NCBI RefSeq assembly: GCF_010894435.1 | Contig: NZ_JAAIXZ010000027.1 | Span: forward strand, 90,699 to 154,698 | DNA from: Pyxidicoccus trucidator | GTDB lineage: Bacteria; Myxococcota; Myxococcia; Myxococcales; Myxococcaceae | Direction: 5' to 3' | Length of the DNA stretch: 64,000 bases | Shown here: in pieces, positions 37,803 through 45,216 of the stretch | Layout: the number at the start of each line of letters is the position of its first letter | Numbering within the stretch: the stretch's first letter is position 1 | The notes under the pieces: generated by a model | The model's database searches: none | Told to the model about the DNA's origin: nothing | What the model saw: the letters and a program-made list of their open reading frames with translations, nothing else | Program-made: the position numbers and the translations under genes

Positions 37803-39148
37803 GGCTCGCGCTCCTTGGCAGTAGTGCCCGAAGCCGGGACATACTTCGCTTCTTTCGCTTTCTCCGCTGGAGCGGGACCGTGGAACCAGCGCTCGGTCGG
37901 GCGGCCCCCGGTCGGCTGAATTTCCATGTGGGCCAACCGAGCATCGGAGAGAGTGCCCAGGGCCGCATCGAGGTCTGCCTTCGCAGCATGTCCCTTGAAG
38001 AGGCTCGCCATGTCGGACCGAGTCAGACCCTCGGGTCGCTCCCGGAGTGCGTCGAGGATGCGGTTTGCCTTCCGGTCTTGCAGGGCATCACCGAACACAT
38101 GGCGGGCGCTGTCTCTCGTGTACTGCATGAGCGCCAGGGCGGCGGAGAGATGCTCCTCGTCGATAGCTCTCGCCTCGTCGAGCAGCGCGTAGAGCAACGA
38201 GAGCCTCACGACCTGCGCCTCAGCGCGCGACGTGGCCTGACCGAACATCCCGGGCTCGTCGCTGGAGAGCGACTCATAGACCTGGAACCAGTGCCTCCTG
38301 GCTGCTTCCGTCCTCTTCAACTCCCCCACGTCCTGAGCCCAACGCAGAACGTTGGTGAGGCGCGAAGAAAGAGAAGAAAGCGAACTATCTCCGAGGCTCC
38401 CGCCCTCGGGCAGGAACTTGGAACGGCGCGCGAACACCCACAGGAAGCGATTCGCGAGGCCGTTGGCCATGTCCGTAGCCGAGAGCAACGCTCGCAGTTC
38501 GGGAATCGTGATGTGCGTCACAACGGACACGTGCGCGTCAGTCGCTCTCAGGGGTGTTCTCTTCGTAAGCACCTGGAGCGAGCCTGAATCCCACGCCTCG
38601 CGAAGGACCGAGGAGAGGCTGTTCCCCTCACGGTTCATCCGGCGGAGGACGGAAGCGAACTCCGACTCCACGACCATCAACCGCTTGTCGGTGACACCAG
38701 AGTCCTCAGAGTCCTCATCAGAACCATCGCGAACGGCATGGATGAGGCCCTCACCTGAGCTGAGGCCCTTTTGAAGGCGGGGGCTCCACTCCGAGTCGGC
38801 AGCATCCAGAACCCGCTCCACCCATGACCAGGAGGTTCCCTTTCTGGCCTTGGAACTCTGGCCAACGATGACTGCGAAAAGGTTGGTGTGGTGCCACGAC
38901 GCCTCGACCTTGAAGCGCGGGGACCGCCCCAGCGCGTTGCCCACGGCGACCAGGAACTGAACCAGGATGGCGGCGGGATCGGCCTCGGTATGTGGCTCGA
39001 TGACGCGCACGAGTTCCCCAGCCAGGCCGTGGAGAGCGCTCGTTTGCAGCGCCGGAACCTTGGGGGGCGGCTCCAGCCCCGGTGGGCCCTTGGTCGCGGA
39101 AGCCCGCCCCCTCCCCTGCCCCATCCACTCTGGCAAGGCGGACCTCAT
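37799..39148 (-). CDS. DUF3987-like primase/helicase-associated protein
   Basis: A 449-residue protein. The block LHGLAGELVRVIEPHTEADPA ... HHTNLFAVIVGQSSKARKGTSW is the signature of the DUF3987-like proteins found in phages, plasmids and integrative elements next to primases. The G-Q-S-S-K-A-R-K-G-T-S loop is a variant P-loop, and LSSGEGLIHAVRD follows. The C-terminal 80 residues include a winged-helix-like segment (LTRSDMASLFKGH). It probably acts in element replication. It overlaps both neighbours (39145 upstream, 37802 downstream) by 4 bp. Confidence 0.75.
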   Translation of the reverse strand: MRSALPEWMGQGRGRASATKGPPGLEPPPKVPALQTSALHGLAGELVRVIEPHTEADPAAILVQFLVAVGNALGRSPRFKVEASWHHTNLFAVIVGQSSKARKGTSWSWVERVLDAADSEWSPRLQKGLSSGEGLIHAVRDGSDEDSEDSGVTDKRLMVVESEFASVLRRMNREGNSLSSVLREAWDSGSLQVLTKRTPLRATDAHVSVVTHITIPELRALLSATDMANGLANRFLWVFARRSKFLPEGGSLGDSSLSSLSSRLTNVLRWAQDVGELKRTEAARRHWFQVYESLSSDEPGMFGQATSRAEAQVVRLSLLYALLDEARAIDEEHLSAALALMQYTRDSARHVFGDALQDRKANRILDALRERPEGLTRSDMASLFKGHAAKADLDAALGTLSDARLAHMEIQPTGGRPTERWFHGPAPAEKAKEAKYVPASGTTAKEREP

Positions 39149-39387
39149 TCGTCCCCCTTGCGGTCGGCGCTCGGGAGGAGTCGGAAAGAGGGGCCGGCCC
39201 CATTACAGTCGCGACGCCTCTTGACGGGTGCTGGCTTGAGCCCCGCCTCTTCAAGCGCCGCGAGGGCGCGGTACTTCGCGAGGCCCCGCACAGGGAGTCC
39301 CTCGTAGACCTTGCGAATCGTGGCTGGGCACACGCTTGCGCGCACTGCCAGCCGCCTCAGGGTTGCACTATCGAGCTTTGATGCCAT
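39145..39387 (-). CDS. Small HTH protein
   Basis: An 80-residue protein with a LacI/XRE-like helix-turn-helix (SATLRRLAVRASVCPATIRKVYEG) followed by a basic helix (LAKYRALAALEEAGL) and a Lys/Arg-rich tail. The ATG at 39387 is preferred over the longer frame to 39444 because GAGGAG stands 7 bases before it. Its stop overlaps the start of the primase/helicase-like gene. Its role within the element is not known; a regulator or replication accessory protein is likely. Confidence 0.65.
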   Translation of the reverse strand: MASKLDSATLRRLAVRASVCPATIRKVYEGLPVRGLAKYRALAALEEAGLKPAPVKRRRDCNGAGPSFRLLPSADRKGDE

Positions 39388-39485
39388 CGGCGTCTCCTCG
39401 ACAGGTGAAAGACCCGCCAGGGACACGCCAGGAACCGCTGTCATTTCCGCCGCTTAGGACGACATCGTAAGCGCCTTACGCCATC

Positions 39486-40400
39486 TCAGCCCGCCCCCCG
39501 TTTCCGCTTCCGGCCCCTACCTGCCTGCATCTCCTCCACAAGCTCCGGAGTCACGTCGTAGCTTCGATGGGAGAGGGCATCGTCCATTTGAAGCATGGCC
39601 TCCTGGGAGGGGCAGAAGCGGCCGGCATTGCAGACCTTGCAGGACCGCATATGGCGCCGAAGCCGGTCTGCGGCCCGCTTTGCGGCCGTCTCCGCCGCCG
39701 AGCGCCCGTTCCCGACCTTCTGACGGCCTCGATTCCGCTGACGCGCGGAGCAGTTATCGGAGCAGTAGCGCTGCCGCTTATCGCGTCGCGCGAACGAGCT
39801 GCCGCACTCCGGGCAACGCATGACCTCGCCGCCCAGCCGGCTCCATGCTGGAAGAACCTCTTCACGGTAGAAGTCGGCGTACTGAGCAGGCGACACGAGC
39901 GCCCAGCCAAGCGCGCTCGCGCGGGCGCGCAGTTCCGGCACCGCGAGCCCTTGCGCGTTGCCTACTGCCTGCGCCACGACGGCATCCAAGACGACATCAC
40001 ACAGGCGCTCGTCGGAATCCGGAGCACTGAGAAACTTTCGCTGCGCTGTCGGGATGTGCTTCGCAATCCACTCCAACACTTCGAGGGGCGAGAAGGAGGT
40101 CGCAGCAATCACGTCAGCTTCAGCTTCAGCGGGCCGGCCGGGCACGCGGTTGCGCCGGGGCGCGCGGTGGTCCTCGACTCGGCGCGCGTGCCGTCTGACG
40201 GCATCCGTGACTCGCGCCTCAAGAATCCGCATGTTCGGCGGCGGCGCGGTGCTCCCCTTGGGATTGCTACGCCGCTCGCCAATCCACGACCTGAGCGCCT
40301 CAAGGTTCCAGGCTGCCTCGACGTCTGCGCGCAGTTGAGCGCTTTGCTCGGAGCCAGAGTTCTGCCTCCGGCCGGGTGTCGTCGGCTGCTGCTTCGGCAT
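39486..40400 (-). CDS. Zinc-finger protein of the element
   Basis: A protein of about 304 residues (from ATG 40400; a start at 40448 adds 16). The N-terminal half is helical and rich in Arg and Glu. Residues about 195-225 hold a CGNR-like treble-clef finger, CPECGSSFARRDKRQRYCSDNCSARQRNR (a C-x2-C ... C-x3-C zinc site), followed by a second cysteine cluster CKVCNAGRFC. Such fingers are common in phage and island DNA-binding proteins. Function unknown. It is part of the leftward operon. Confidence 0.7.
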   Translation of the reverse strand: MPKQQPTTPGRRQNSGSEQSAQLRADVEAAWNLEALRSWIGERRSNPKGSTAPPPNMRILEARVTDAVRRHARRVEDHRAPRRNRVPGRPAEAEADVIAATSFSPLEVLEWIAKHIPTAQRKFLSAPDSDERLCDVVLDAVVAQAVGNAQGLAVPELRARASALGWALVSPAQYADFYREEVLPAWSRLGGEVMRCPECGSSFARRDKRQRYCSDNCSARQRNRGRQKVGNGRSAAETAAKRAADRLRRHMRSCKVCNAGRFCPSQEAMLQMDDALSHRSYDVTPELVEEMQAGRGRKRKRGAG

Positions 40401-40498
40401 GGCGCCCCCAGGCGCTCCCCAGAAAGAGAAAGGGGCGCGGGCTGCCACGTTTGGGGGAACCGTGACCGGCTGGCCGGCCGTGCCCGCGCGCTGCTCTT

Positions 40499-40741
40499 CT
40501 AACCCGGCTGGCCGCCATGGGCTGATGCCCAGAACGGAAGCCTGCCCGGCGGGCGAGGCAGCGCCAGCCGGATAACCACCGCGACGCCATGGGGGGCGCT
40601 GGCGTCGAACTCACTGAGCCAACGCTCCGCCGCTGCTTCGTCGTCGTCCTCGTACAGGTCCACCACGGCCAGGGCGGGCGCATCCCGGGTTGCGCGTCGC
40701 TCCAGGGCTTCGATTCGGGAACGCAGGCTTACCGCGCGCAC
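40499..40741 (-). CDS. Small hypothetical protein
   Basis: An 80-residue ORF starting at a GTG (MRAVSLRSRIEALERRA) with a basic helical N-terminus, an acidic middle (VVDLYEDDDEAAAERWL) and a Pro/Arg-rich end. The start overlaps the 40729-41007 gene by 13 bp, which suggests coupling. No domain is recognised. It is supported mainly by its tight position in the leftward operon. Confidence 0.5.
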   Translation of the reverse strand: MRAVSLRSRIEALERRATRDAPALAVVDLYEDDDEAAAERWLSEFDASAPHGVAVVIRLALPRPPGRLPFWASAHGGQPG

Positions 40742-41007
40742 GCCAGCACTCCCACGCGGGGGGCGCCCTCGTGCCTGGCTGCGGCTTCGAGCTTGGCGAG
40801 GCGCTCCTCCAGCTCAGTGCCCTGGATGATGCCGGCGAGTACCGAGTACCCATAGATGAGCGCCCGTGCCTTGCCGGCCTCCATGGTCCCGTCCTCCAGC
40901 GCGCGGAGGCAGTCTGCGAGCCCGGTTTTCACGTTCCCGAGGTTCGCCAGCCGCCGCCGACGCTGCCGGGGGGAGGGGGGTGGGGGCGTGTCCAGGTTTT
41001 CACTCAT
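40729..41007 (-). CDS. Small hypothetical protein
   Basis: A 92-residue protein: a Pro/Arg-rich N-terminus followed by helices NLGNVKTGLADCLRALEDGTMEAGKARALIYGYSVLAGIIQGTELEERLAKLEAAAR. The pattern of a helical pair with GKARALIYG is seen in small phage and prophage proteins of unknown function. It is the first gene of the leftward operon after the two XRE repressors and overlaps the next gene by 13 bp. Confidence 0.55.
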   Translation of the reverse strand: MSENLDTPPPPSPRQRRRRLANLGNVKTGLADCLRALEDGTMEAGKARALIYGYSVLAGIIQGTELEERLAKLEAAARHEGAPRVGVLACAR

Positions 41008-41102
41008 GATTACGGCTCCTTACGTCCCTCGGGCACTGCACCGAAGGGCCGATTCCAGCCCCCAACCGAGGGCTTTTCGGCCCGTAGACGACGCTGGCCC
41101 CG

Positions 41103-41411
41103 TTACTTGTCGGTGCCCCTCTCGTCGGGTTCGAGGAACAACTCGCGGAGTGGCACCTTGTAGGCCACGGATGCGGCAACCATGGTGGCCACGGTGGGGT
41201 TGGCGGTGCCGCCTTCCAGGCGCGGCATGTACTTGGGATGCAGCCCCATGAGTTCTGCCGCATCCTCTTGAGAGAGGCCCCGCGCTTCGCGAAGTTCGCG
41301 GAGTCGCGCCCCAAGTAGCCTGAGTTCCCGCTTGATGGCAGGCGCCAAGTCCTTCCGTGTCCGGACTTCGGAACGTCCATGGGAGTGTGGTGACTTGCGG
41401 GCTACGGGCAC
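41103..41411 (-). CDS. XRE-family repressor, copy 1
   Basis: A 102-residue protein with an XRE helix-turn-helix (LGARLRELREARGLSQEDAAELMGLHPKYMPRLEGGTANPTVATMVAAS). It is a close paralogue of the 41470-41778 protein: the N-terminal KSPHSHGRSEV, the RTRKDLAPAI segment and the C-terminal VAYKVPL block are shared. A pair of palindromes sits 23 bp before its start. It is likely one half of a repressor pair that holds the element silent. Confidence 0.85.
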   Translation of the reverse strand: MPVARKSPHSHGRSEVRTRKDLAPAIKRELRLLGARLRELREARGLSQEDAAELMGLHPKYMPRLEGGTANPTVATMVAASVAYKVPLRELFLEPDERGTDK

Positions 41412-41433
41412 GAAGCAGAGACTGACCGGCCCT

Positions 41434-41460
41434 ACTCATGAGTTACACAACTCACGAGTT
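41434..41460. promoter_or_regulatory. Operator pair 1 (before XRE copy 1)
   Basis: ACTCATGAGT (41434-41443) and AACTCACGAGTT (41449-41460), centres 16 bp apart, separated by TACAC. Related pairs precede the other XRE gene and the rightward gene. Confidence 0.75.
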
Positions 41461-41469
41461 TCCACGCGC

Positions 41470-41778
41470 CTACTTTCTGGTGTCCTCTCCCTCGGTCTCC
41501 GTGAGGAGAGCGCTGAGAGGCACCTTGTAGGCCACGGACGCAGCGACCAGGGTGGCCACAGTGGGGTTGGCGGTGCCACCCTCTATGCGCGGCAACGACT
41601 TGGGGTGAAGGCCTATGAGGTCGGCGGCCTCCTCCTGAGAGAGCCCCCGCTCTACGCGAAGTTTCCGGAGGCGCGTCCCCAGGCGCTTCAACGTGCGGTT
41701 GATGGCTGGTGCCAAGTCCTTCCGTGTCCAGACTTCGGAACGCCCGTGGGAGTGAGGTGACTTACGGGATGTGGGCAC
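41470..41778 (-). CDS. XRE-family repressor, copy 2
   Basis: A 102-residue paralogue of 41103-41411 in tandem, with the same length and the same N-terminal KSPHSHGRSEV. The recognition helix region differs in a few positions (SQEEAADLIGLHPKSLPRIEGG against SQEDAAELMGLHPKYMPRLEGG). Its stop is 10 bp from operator pair 1 and its own start is followed upstream by operator pair 2. Two near-identical repressors with separate operators suggest a recent duplication that may be diverging in specificity. Confidence 0.85.
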   Translation of the reverse strand: MPTSRKSPHSHGRSEVWTRKDLAPAINRTLKRLGTRLRKLRVERGLSQEEAADLIGLHPKSLPRIEGGTANPTVATLVAASVAYKVPLSALLTETEGEDTRK

Positions 41779-41799
41779 AGGCGGACAGTGGCCGCCCCT

Positions 41800-41827
41800 A
41801 CTTACAAGTTACCACAACTCATGAGTT
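41800..41827. promoter_or_regulatory. Operator pair 2 (before XRE copy 2)
   Basis: ACTTACAAGT (41800-41809) and AACTCATGAGTT (41816-41827), centres 17 bp apart, separated by TACCAC. The second is a perfect palindrome. Confidence 0.75.
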
Positions 41828-41858
41828 TCCTATGTTCATGGTCGAGAACCACGGCGGT

Positions 41859-41885
41859 AACTGTTGAGTTACACCACTCATGAGT
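41859..41885. promoter_or_regulatory. Operator pair 3 (before the rightward gene)
   Basis: AACTGTTGAGTT (41859-41870) and ACTCATGAGT (41876-41885), centres 16 bp apart. It lies 40 bp before the ATG at 41925 and faces the rightward arm. Confidence 0.72.
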
Positions 41886-41924
41886 TACCGTGCCCTGTCT
41901 CTCAACAGCGAAAGGACGGCCGAT

Positions 41925-42464
41925 ATGGAAGAAGAGAACGGACTCAGCAGTTCCCCGCGAGGGGGGGTGGTGAGCCTGGACCTAGAGCTAGGAACCCTGG
42001 CCACTGCGATTCAGGGCGCACGGATGCTGGCGGACCTCCATGCGCGGCGAGATCTCCCGGATGCGGAGATGGAGCGGAACGCCCCTGCCTGCATTGTGTC
42101 CGTGCTTGCCCTGGCTACGGAACGCCTCGGGCAACTGCGGCGCGTGGTGCGCAACGAGGAGGACCCAGCCAACTTGTGGACCTCTCACAACGCGGTGGAG
42201 GCCCCAGAGACGCTCGGCGAGTTCCCCGGGGATATCGTCCTGTTCTCCTGGGGCTCCCACCGGCTGCCCCTGGTCATGTGGGGGACCCGTGGGATGGAGG
42301 CCCAAGAGAACCCGAAGAAGCTCGCGCGCAAGGGGCGCAAGGGCACGAGCAAGCGGGCGCGCGGACCCGCTCCCGAGTCCTCCGGGGTCTCCCAGCGTGA
42401 GAGCCCGAGGGAATCCGCGCCGTCTACTCCCGAGTCCATCGACCCGGGACATCAGAACGGCTGA
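41925..42464 (+). CDS. Hypothetical protein of the rightward arm
   Basis: A 179-residue protein of unknown function. The first 120 residues form a compact helical domain (LATAIQGARMLADLHARRDL, ACIVSVLALATERLGQLRRVV, then GDIVLFSWGSHRLPLVMWG); the last 50 are Lys/Arg- and Ser/Pro-rich and probably disordered. The ATG at 41925 (MEEENGLSSSP) is preferred over the ATG at 41880, because AGGA lies 8 bases before it and the earlier codon falls inside operator pair 3. It is the gene directly controlled by that operator. Candidate role: an early gene or anti-repressor of the element. Confidence 0.6.
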   Translation: MEEENGLSSSPRGGVVSLDLELGTLATAIQGARMLADLHARRDLPDAEMERNAPACIVSVLALATERLGQLRRVVRNEEDPANLWTSHNAVEAPETLGEFPGDIVLFSWGSHRLPLVMWGTRGMEAQENPKKLARKGRKGTSKRARGPAPESSGVSQRESPRESAPSTPESIDPGHQNG

Positions 42465-42614
42465 CGCGGGGACCGCTGGGCATTAAGCATCTCGGCGCCG
42501 CCCCAACCGCGCCGGTTACGCACGGCTACAGCCCCTGACGCATGGCCTCCTTCTGGCTCGGCTCCTCACCAGCCGGGCCGCCATGGGCTCGATGCTCTGT
42601 ACCTCCTCACTCCG

Positions 42615-42668
42615 CCACGTGGTCTGGCGAGGCCACGTGGTCTGGCGAGGCCACGTGGTCTGGCGAGG
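42615..42668 (+). repeat. Three perfect 18-bp tandem repeats
   Basis: The unit CCACGTGGTCTGGCGAGG is repeated three times without change. Each unit begins with the 8-bp palindrome CCACGTGG, so the array presents three identical palindromes spaced 18 bp apart. It is possibly a protein-binding array. Confidence 0.9.
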
Positions 42669-42691
42669 CGGTGCCCTGATCTTGGGCCACA

Positions 42692-42708
42692 ACTACGACC
42701 GTCGTAGT
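42692..42708. promoter_or_regulatory. Inverted repeat, possible operator
   Basis: A perfect 7-bp inverted repeat ACTACGA/TCGTAGT around CCG, located 23 bp after the tandem repeats and 224 bp before the HNH-DGQHR gene. Confidence 0.45.
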
Positions 42709-42932
42709 ACTAAGGCCTGCGCCCGGGCCTCCCGCCGGTTGGCCCATCTTGAGTACCTCCGTGGAGAGGCCCTCGCGCGGGACAAGGGAGCGGGTGGAAC
42801 TGCGGCACGTGCATCGGGTTGCGGTCCCGCAGCCGGGCCACTGCCGGGTAGCACCAAGTAACTCCTCCCATGGAGGCTGGGCCCTACGCCACGACACGCC
42901 GGTAGCATACACGGAGGTTCCGAGACGCAGCG

Positions 42933-44543
42933 ATGGCAACTCCGCTTGCGGTCACCGTAGAGTGCGCCCCGATGGCGATCAAGATCTCCAAGACACTTAA
43001 GGCGAAGCTCCCAGTTGACGAGCGGGACAAGATCGAGGCGCTCCTCGTCCAGAAAGCTGGTGGCAGATGCTTTCTCTGCGAGGGAGTACTGAACCTGTCG
43101 ACTGACACCATCCTCGCGGACCATGACATCCCCGAGGCGGAGGATGGGCCGACGGAGGCGAAGAACCTCAATCTCGTGCACAAGGCGTGCAACGAGTTCA
43201 AGCGGAACTACAAGACCATCGACGTCAGGCCCTACCTCAAGCTCGCCTCCTTCGTGAAGTCACAGGGCGGCCAAGCCAACTACGGCCAGTGCCTTGGCCA
43301 TTTCGGCATCACGCCCGTGGCTATCGGGGTAGAGCGGCAGGTCGACAAGGCGCGCCTGCATCTCCCTGATGGCACCCACGCCGAAACGAAGGTGCTCTCG
43401 GAGAAGAATAAGGAAGGCGTCATCGAGTACGCCTACGTGTCGGTCCCCCGGGCCGCCATCTTCAACGACGATGCGTGCCAGCCGCGGGCCATCAAGCTCC
43501 AGCAGCTCTGGGCCATCTATCTCGACATCCAGCACAACCCGCTGCATGAGCCGCCGAGTTGCCGCCTCGTGCCCGTCGAGCACGAGCATGGGCTCGGGCG
43601 ATTGCTGATGTTCGACGGGCAGCACAAGACGCTCGCGAGCTGGTTAATGGGCCGCACGCACGTGGTCATCAAGATTTACCTTGCCCTTTCGCGCGAGAGG
43701 ACCATCCAGTTGGTCAACTCCGTGCAGGCGAAAATCAAGAAGCTTCCCCTGTCCCCGTTCGAGCTGTCGGCAAAGATGTCCGAGGAGTGGCGCGACCGGA
43801 TTGCCCGTTACCAGGAGGAGGAGGGGGAGGCCGGCTCCGAGGAGGGCTTCATCAAGTGGGTGGACAAGGATGAGCGGGCGCGTGCAAAGGCGGCCTTCAT
43901 CGATGCGCTCTACCAGTCGATCCTCGACAGCGAGGAACTCGAAATGAAGGAGCTCATCGCTCCTTCCGGCTCCAAGACCAGCGCGACTGAGTCGGGAGTA
44001 CAGCTGAAGGAAACCGCGTTCCGCAACAAGCTCCTCAAACCCCTTCTTAATCCGTCGCTCCTCGCGGAGCCGTTTGCCGTGGCGACGGGAATGCGCGAAC
44101 GGGAGGCGAGCATATGCATCCAGCTCTTGAACATGCTCTACCGCAAGGCCTTCAAGCCTGCCCCAGGCGCTGCTGAGATGACCGAAAAGGAGCGGGAGCG
44201 GGCAAAGCGGCTCGCGTACCAGCCTGCCCTGGAATTCGTAGCGGAGCTGTTGCGGAGGGCGGCCGGACGAGTGCTTCACACCGACGAGGAACATCCGTTC
44301 CTCGAGAAGGCGCCCTCCCAGTCCGACATCGAGGCGTTCGAGAACTGCATCGACCGCATCCTTGCACACCCCGTTTGGTGGACCCCCTTCGACTTCTCTC
44401 CTCGGATGCGGGACTTCGCAAACGCGATGTCGAAAAACCAAGATGCGGACAAGGTCTTCAAGGCTGTCGGGCTGCACAAGATGGGGTACGTGCTCGGCCA
44501 CGATGAACTCGACGAGGATGCGCTCACGGGCCCCATATCCTGA
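42933..44543 (+). CDS. HNH endonuclease-DGQHR domain fusion, candidate defence gene
   Basis: A 536-residue protein. Residues about 30-95 form an HNH nuclease with zinc cysteines: C46-x2-C49, the catalytic D63-H64-D65, then N80-L-V-H83-K-A-C86-N87. Residues about 130-300 contain MFDGQHKT (D228-G-Q-H-K), the DGQHR motif of DndB-like proteins associated with DNA phosphorothioation and other anti-phage systems. The rest is helical and charged. No dnd genes or methylase are nearby. An ATG at 42972 (MAIKISKTL) behind TAGAGT is a possible start. As cargo of an integrative element, a defence role is likely. The fusion itself is visible; the role is inferred. Confidence 0.75.
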   Translation: MATPLAVTVECAPMAIKISKTLKAKLPVDERDKIEALLVQKAGGRCFLCEGVLNLSTDTILADHDIPEAEDGPTEAKNLNLVHKACNEFKRNYKTIDVRPYLKLASFVKSQGGQANYGQCLGHFGITPVAIGVERQVDKARLHLPDGTHAETKVLSEKNKEGVIEYAYVSVPRAAIFNDDACQPRAIKLQQLWAIYLDIQHNPLHEPPSCRLVPVEHEHGLGRLLMFDGQHKTLASWLMGRTHVVIKIYLALSRERTIQLVNSVQAKIKKLPLSPFELSAKMSEEWRDRIARYQEEEGEAGSEEGFIKWVDKDERARAKAAFIDALYQSILDSEELEMKELIAPSGSKTSATESGVQLKETAFRNKLLKPLLNPSLLAEPFAVATGMREREASICIQLLNMLYRKAFKPAPGAAEMTEKERERAKRLAYQPALEFVAELLRRAAGRVLHTDEEHPFLEKAPSQSDIEAFENCIDRILAHPVWWTPFDFSPRMRDFANAMSKNQDADKVFKAVGLHKMGYVLGHDELDEDALTGPIS

Positions 44544-44874
44544 GCAGCCTCGCCGCTGGTTTGCTCCACGTCGCACGCGGATGTCCGACATCGAAGGGCG
44601 AGCAAGCGAGCCTGTGGACCTGGTGAGCGGTCGGGTCGGCCAGGGAGGTCACCCTCCCCGGCCCCCACAGATCCGGACGTGCGGGACTACCGCATCTGGC
44701 TCGTCGTCTCATGGGTTTGCTGCGAGCGTGCGGTAGCGGTGGAGGATGCGCACGGGCGGCAGGGGACGCATTCGTCCCACTGGTCCAGGAGGGTCAAGTC
44801 GGGGGGCGCGACAAAGGGCGGTGCTCTGCTGGTTCCAGTTCCCGCTACAGGGTCGGGAACCGGGAACCACCGGG
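44544..44874. other. Gap between HNH-DGQHR gene and the HTH ORF
   Basis: It holds a group II intron 3' relic on the minus strand (44630-44702) and about 170 bp upstream of it (44703-44874) without a convincing gene. A minus-strand frame here (about 44687-44971) is open but lacks coding character. Confidence 0.5.
44630..44702 (-). ncRNA. Group II intron 3' end relic (domains V and VI)
   Basis: Minus-strand bases 44702 to 44670 fold as a 33-base hairpin of the group II domain V type, starting GAGCC, with a GCGGT/CGC stem and ending GGATC. They are followed by a GC-rich domain VI-like hairpin and the end CCGACCCGAC at 44630. No reverse transcriptase ORF and no 5' end are present, so it is a remnant. 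Confidence 0.65.
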
Positions 44875-45216
44875 TCAGCCCTGGCCTCGGATGAGGAAGG
44901 CGTCCACGTCCGCTGGACGGACGCGGATGGCGTTGCTCACCCGGACGTGGGGCAGCTCGCCCCGCTCGCACAGCCGGTAGACGGTGGCGGTGCAGATGGA
45001 TAGCCGCTCCGCCACCTCACGCACGGTGAGCAGGCGCTCCGCCCCGCTCGGCAACGCGCGGAGCCGCGCAGGAGCCGGACCTTGCAGCAAGGATGCAGCA
45101 AACCCCTTGCGATTCCCTGCTACCGGCTGGGATGGTTGGACGGGCCCCGGCCCCGAATCCCCAACGGTTCTGAGGGCTTGTGAATGGCTGATAACGCCTG
45201 GACGGGTCGAGGCCGC
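44875..45216 (-). CDS. HTH ORF at the right edge, in frame with integrase in the circle
   Basis: The C-terminal 60 residues form a MerR/AlpA-type helix-turn-helix (LLTVREVAERLSICTATVYRLCERGELPHVRVSNAIRV). The frame stays open upstream through attR, so no separate start is obvious; GTG at 45024 or TTG at 45054 could serve as short starts. The frame relative to the 47-bp core is the same as that of the integrase. Joining 45217 to 36017 in the excised circle therefore fuses these 113 residues in frame to the integrase. When integrated it lacks its own normal N-terminus. Function: excision control, by analogy. Confidence 0.7.
   Translation of the reverse strand, partial: AASTRPGVISHSQALRTVGDSGPGPVQPSQPVAGNRKGFAASLLQGPAPARLRALPSGAERLLTVREVAERLSICTATVYRLCERGELPHVRVSNAIRVRPADVDAFLIRGQG
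45081..45103 (+). repeat. Candidate integrase arm site, left of core in the circle
   Basis: 23 bases identical to 36086-36108, same orientation, 113 bp from the core repeat. Two GCAGCAA units 11 bp apart. Confidence 0.6.

Larger units (their letters stand above)
42465..42932. other. 468-bp gap holding short repeats
   Basis: No convincing gene. Inside are the 18-bp tandem repeats at 42615-42668 and an inverted repeat ACTACGA-CCG-TCGTAGT at 42692-42708. It is the only long non-coding stretch of the rightward arm and lies directly before the HNH-DGQHR gene, so a control region is likely. Confidence 0.5.

Noticed and set aside
42615..42668. Possible CRISPR array
   Set aside because: The units are contiguous 18-bp tandem repeats without spacers and no cas genes are nearby.
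42466..42861. Small plus-strand frame at 42583-42861
   Set aside because: It is made of the tandem repeats and has no ribosome binding site or domain.
44687..44971. 94-codon minus-strand frame over the intron relic
   Set aside because: It overlaps structured RNA sequence and has no start signal; intron sequence explains it better.
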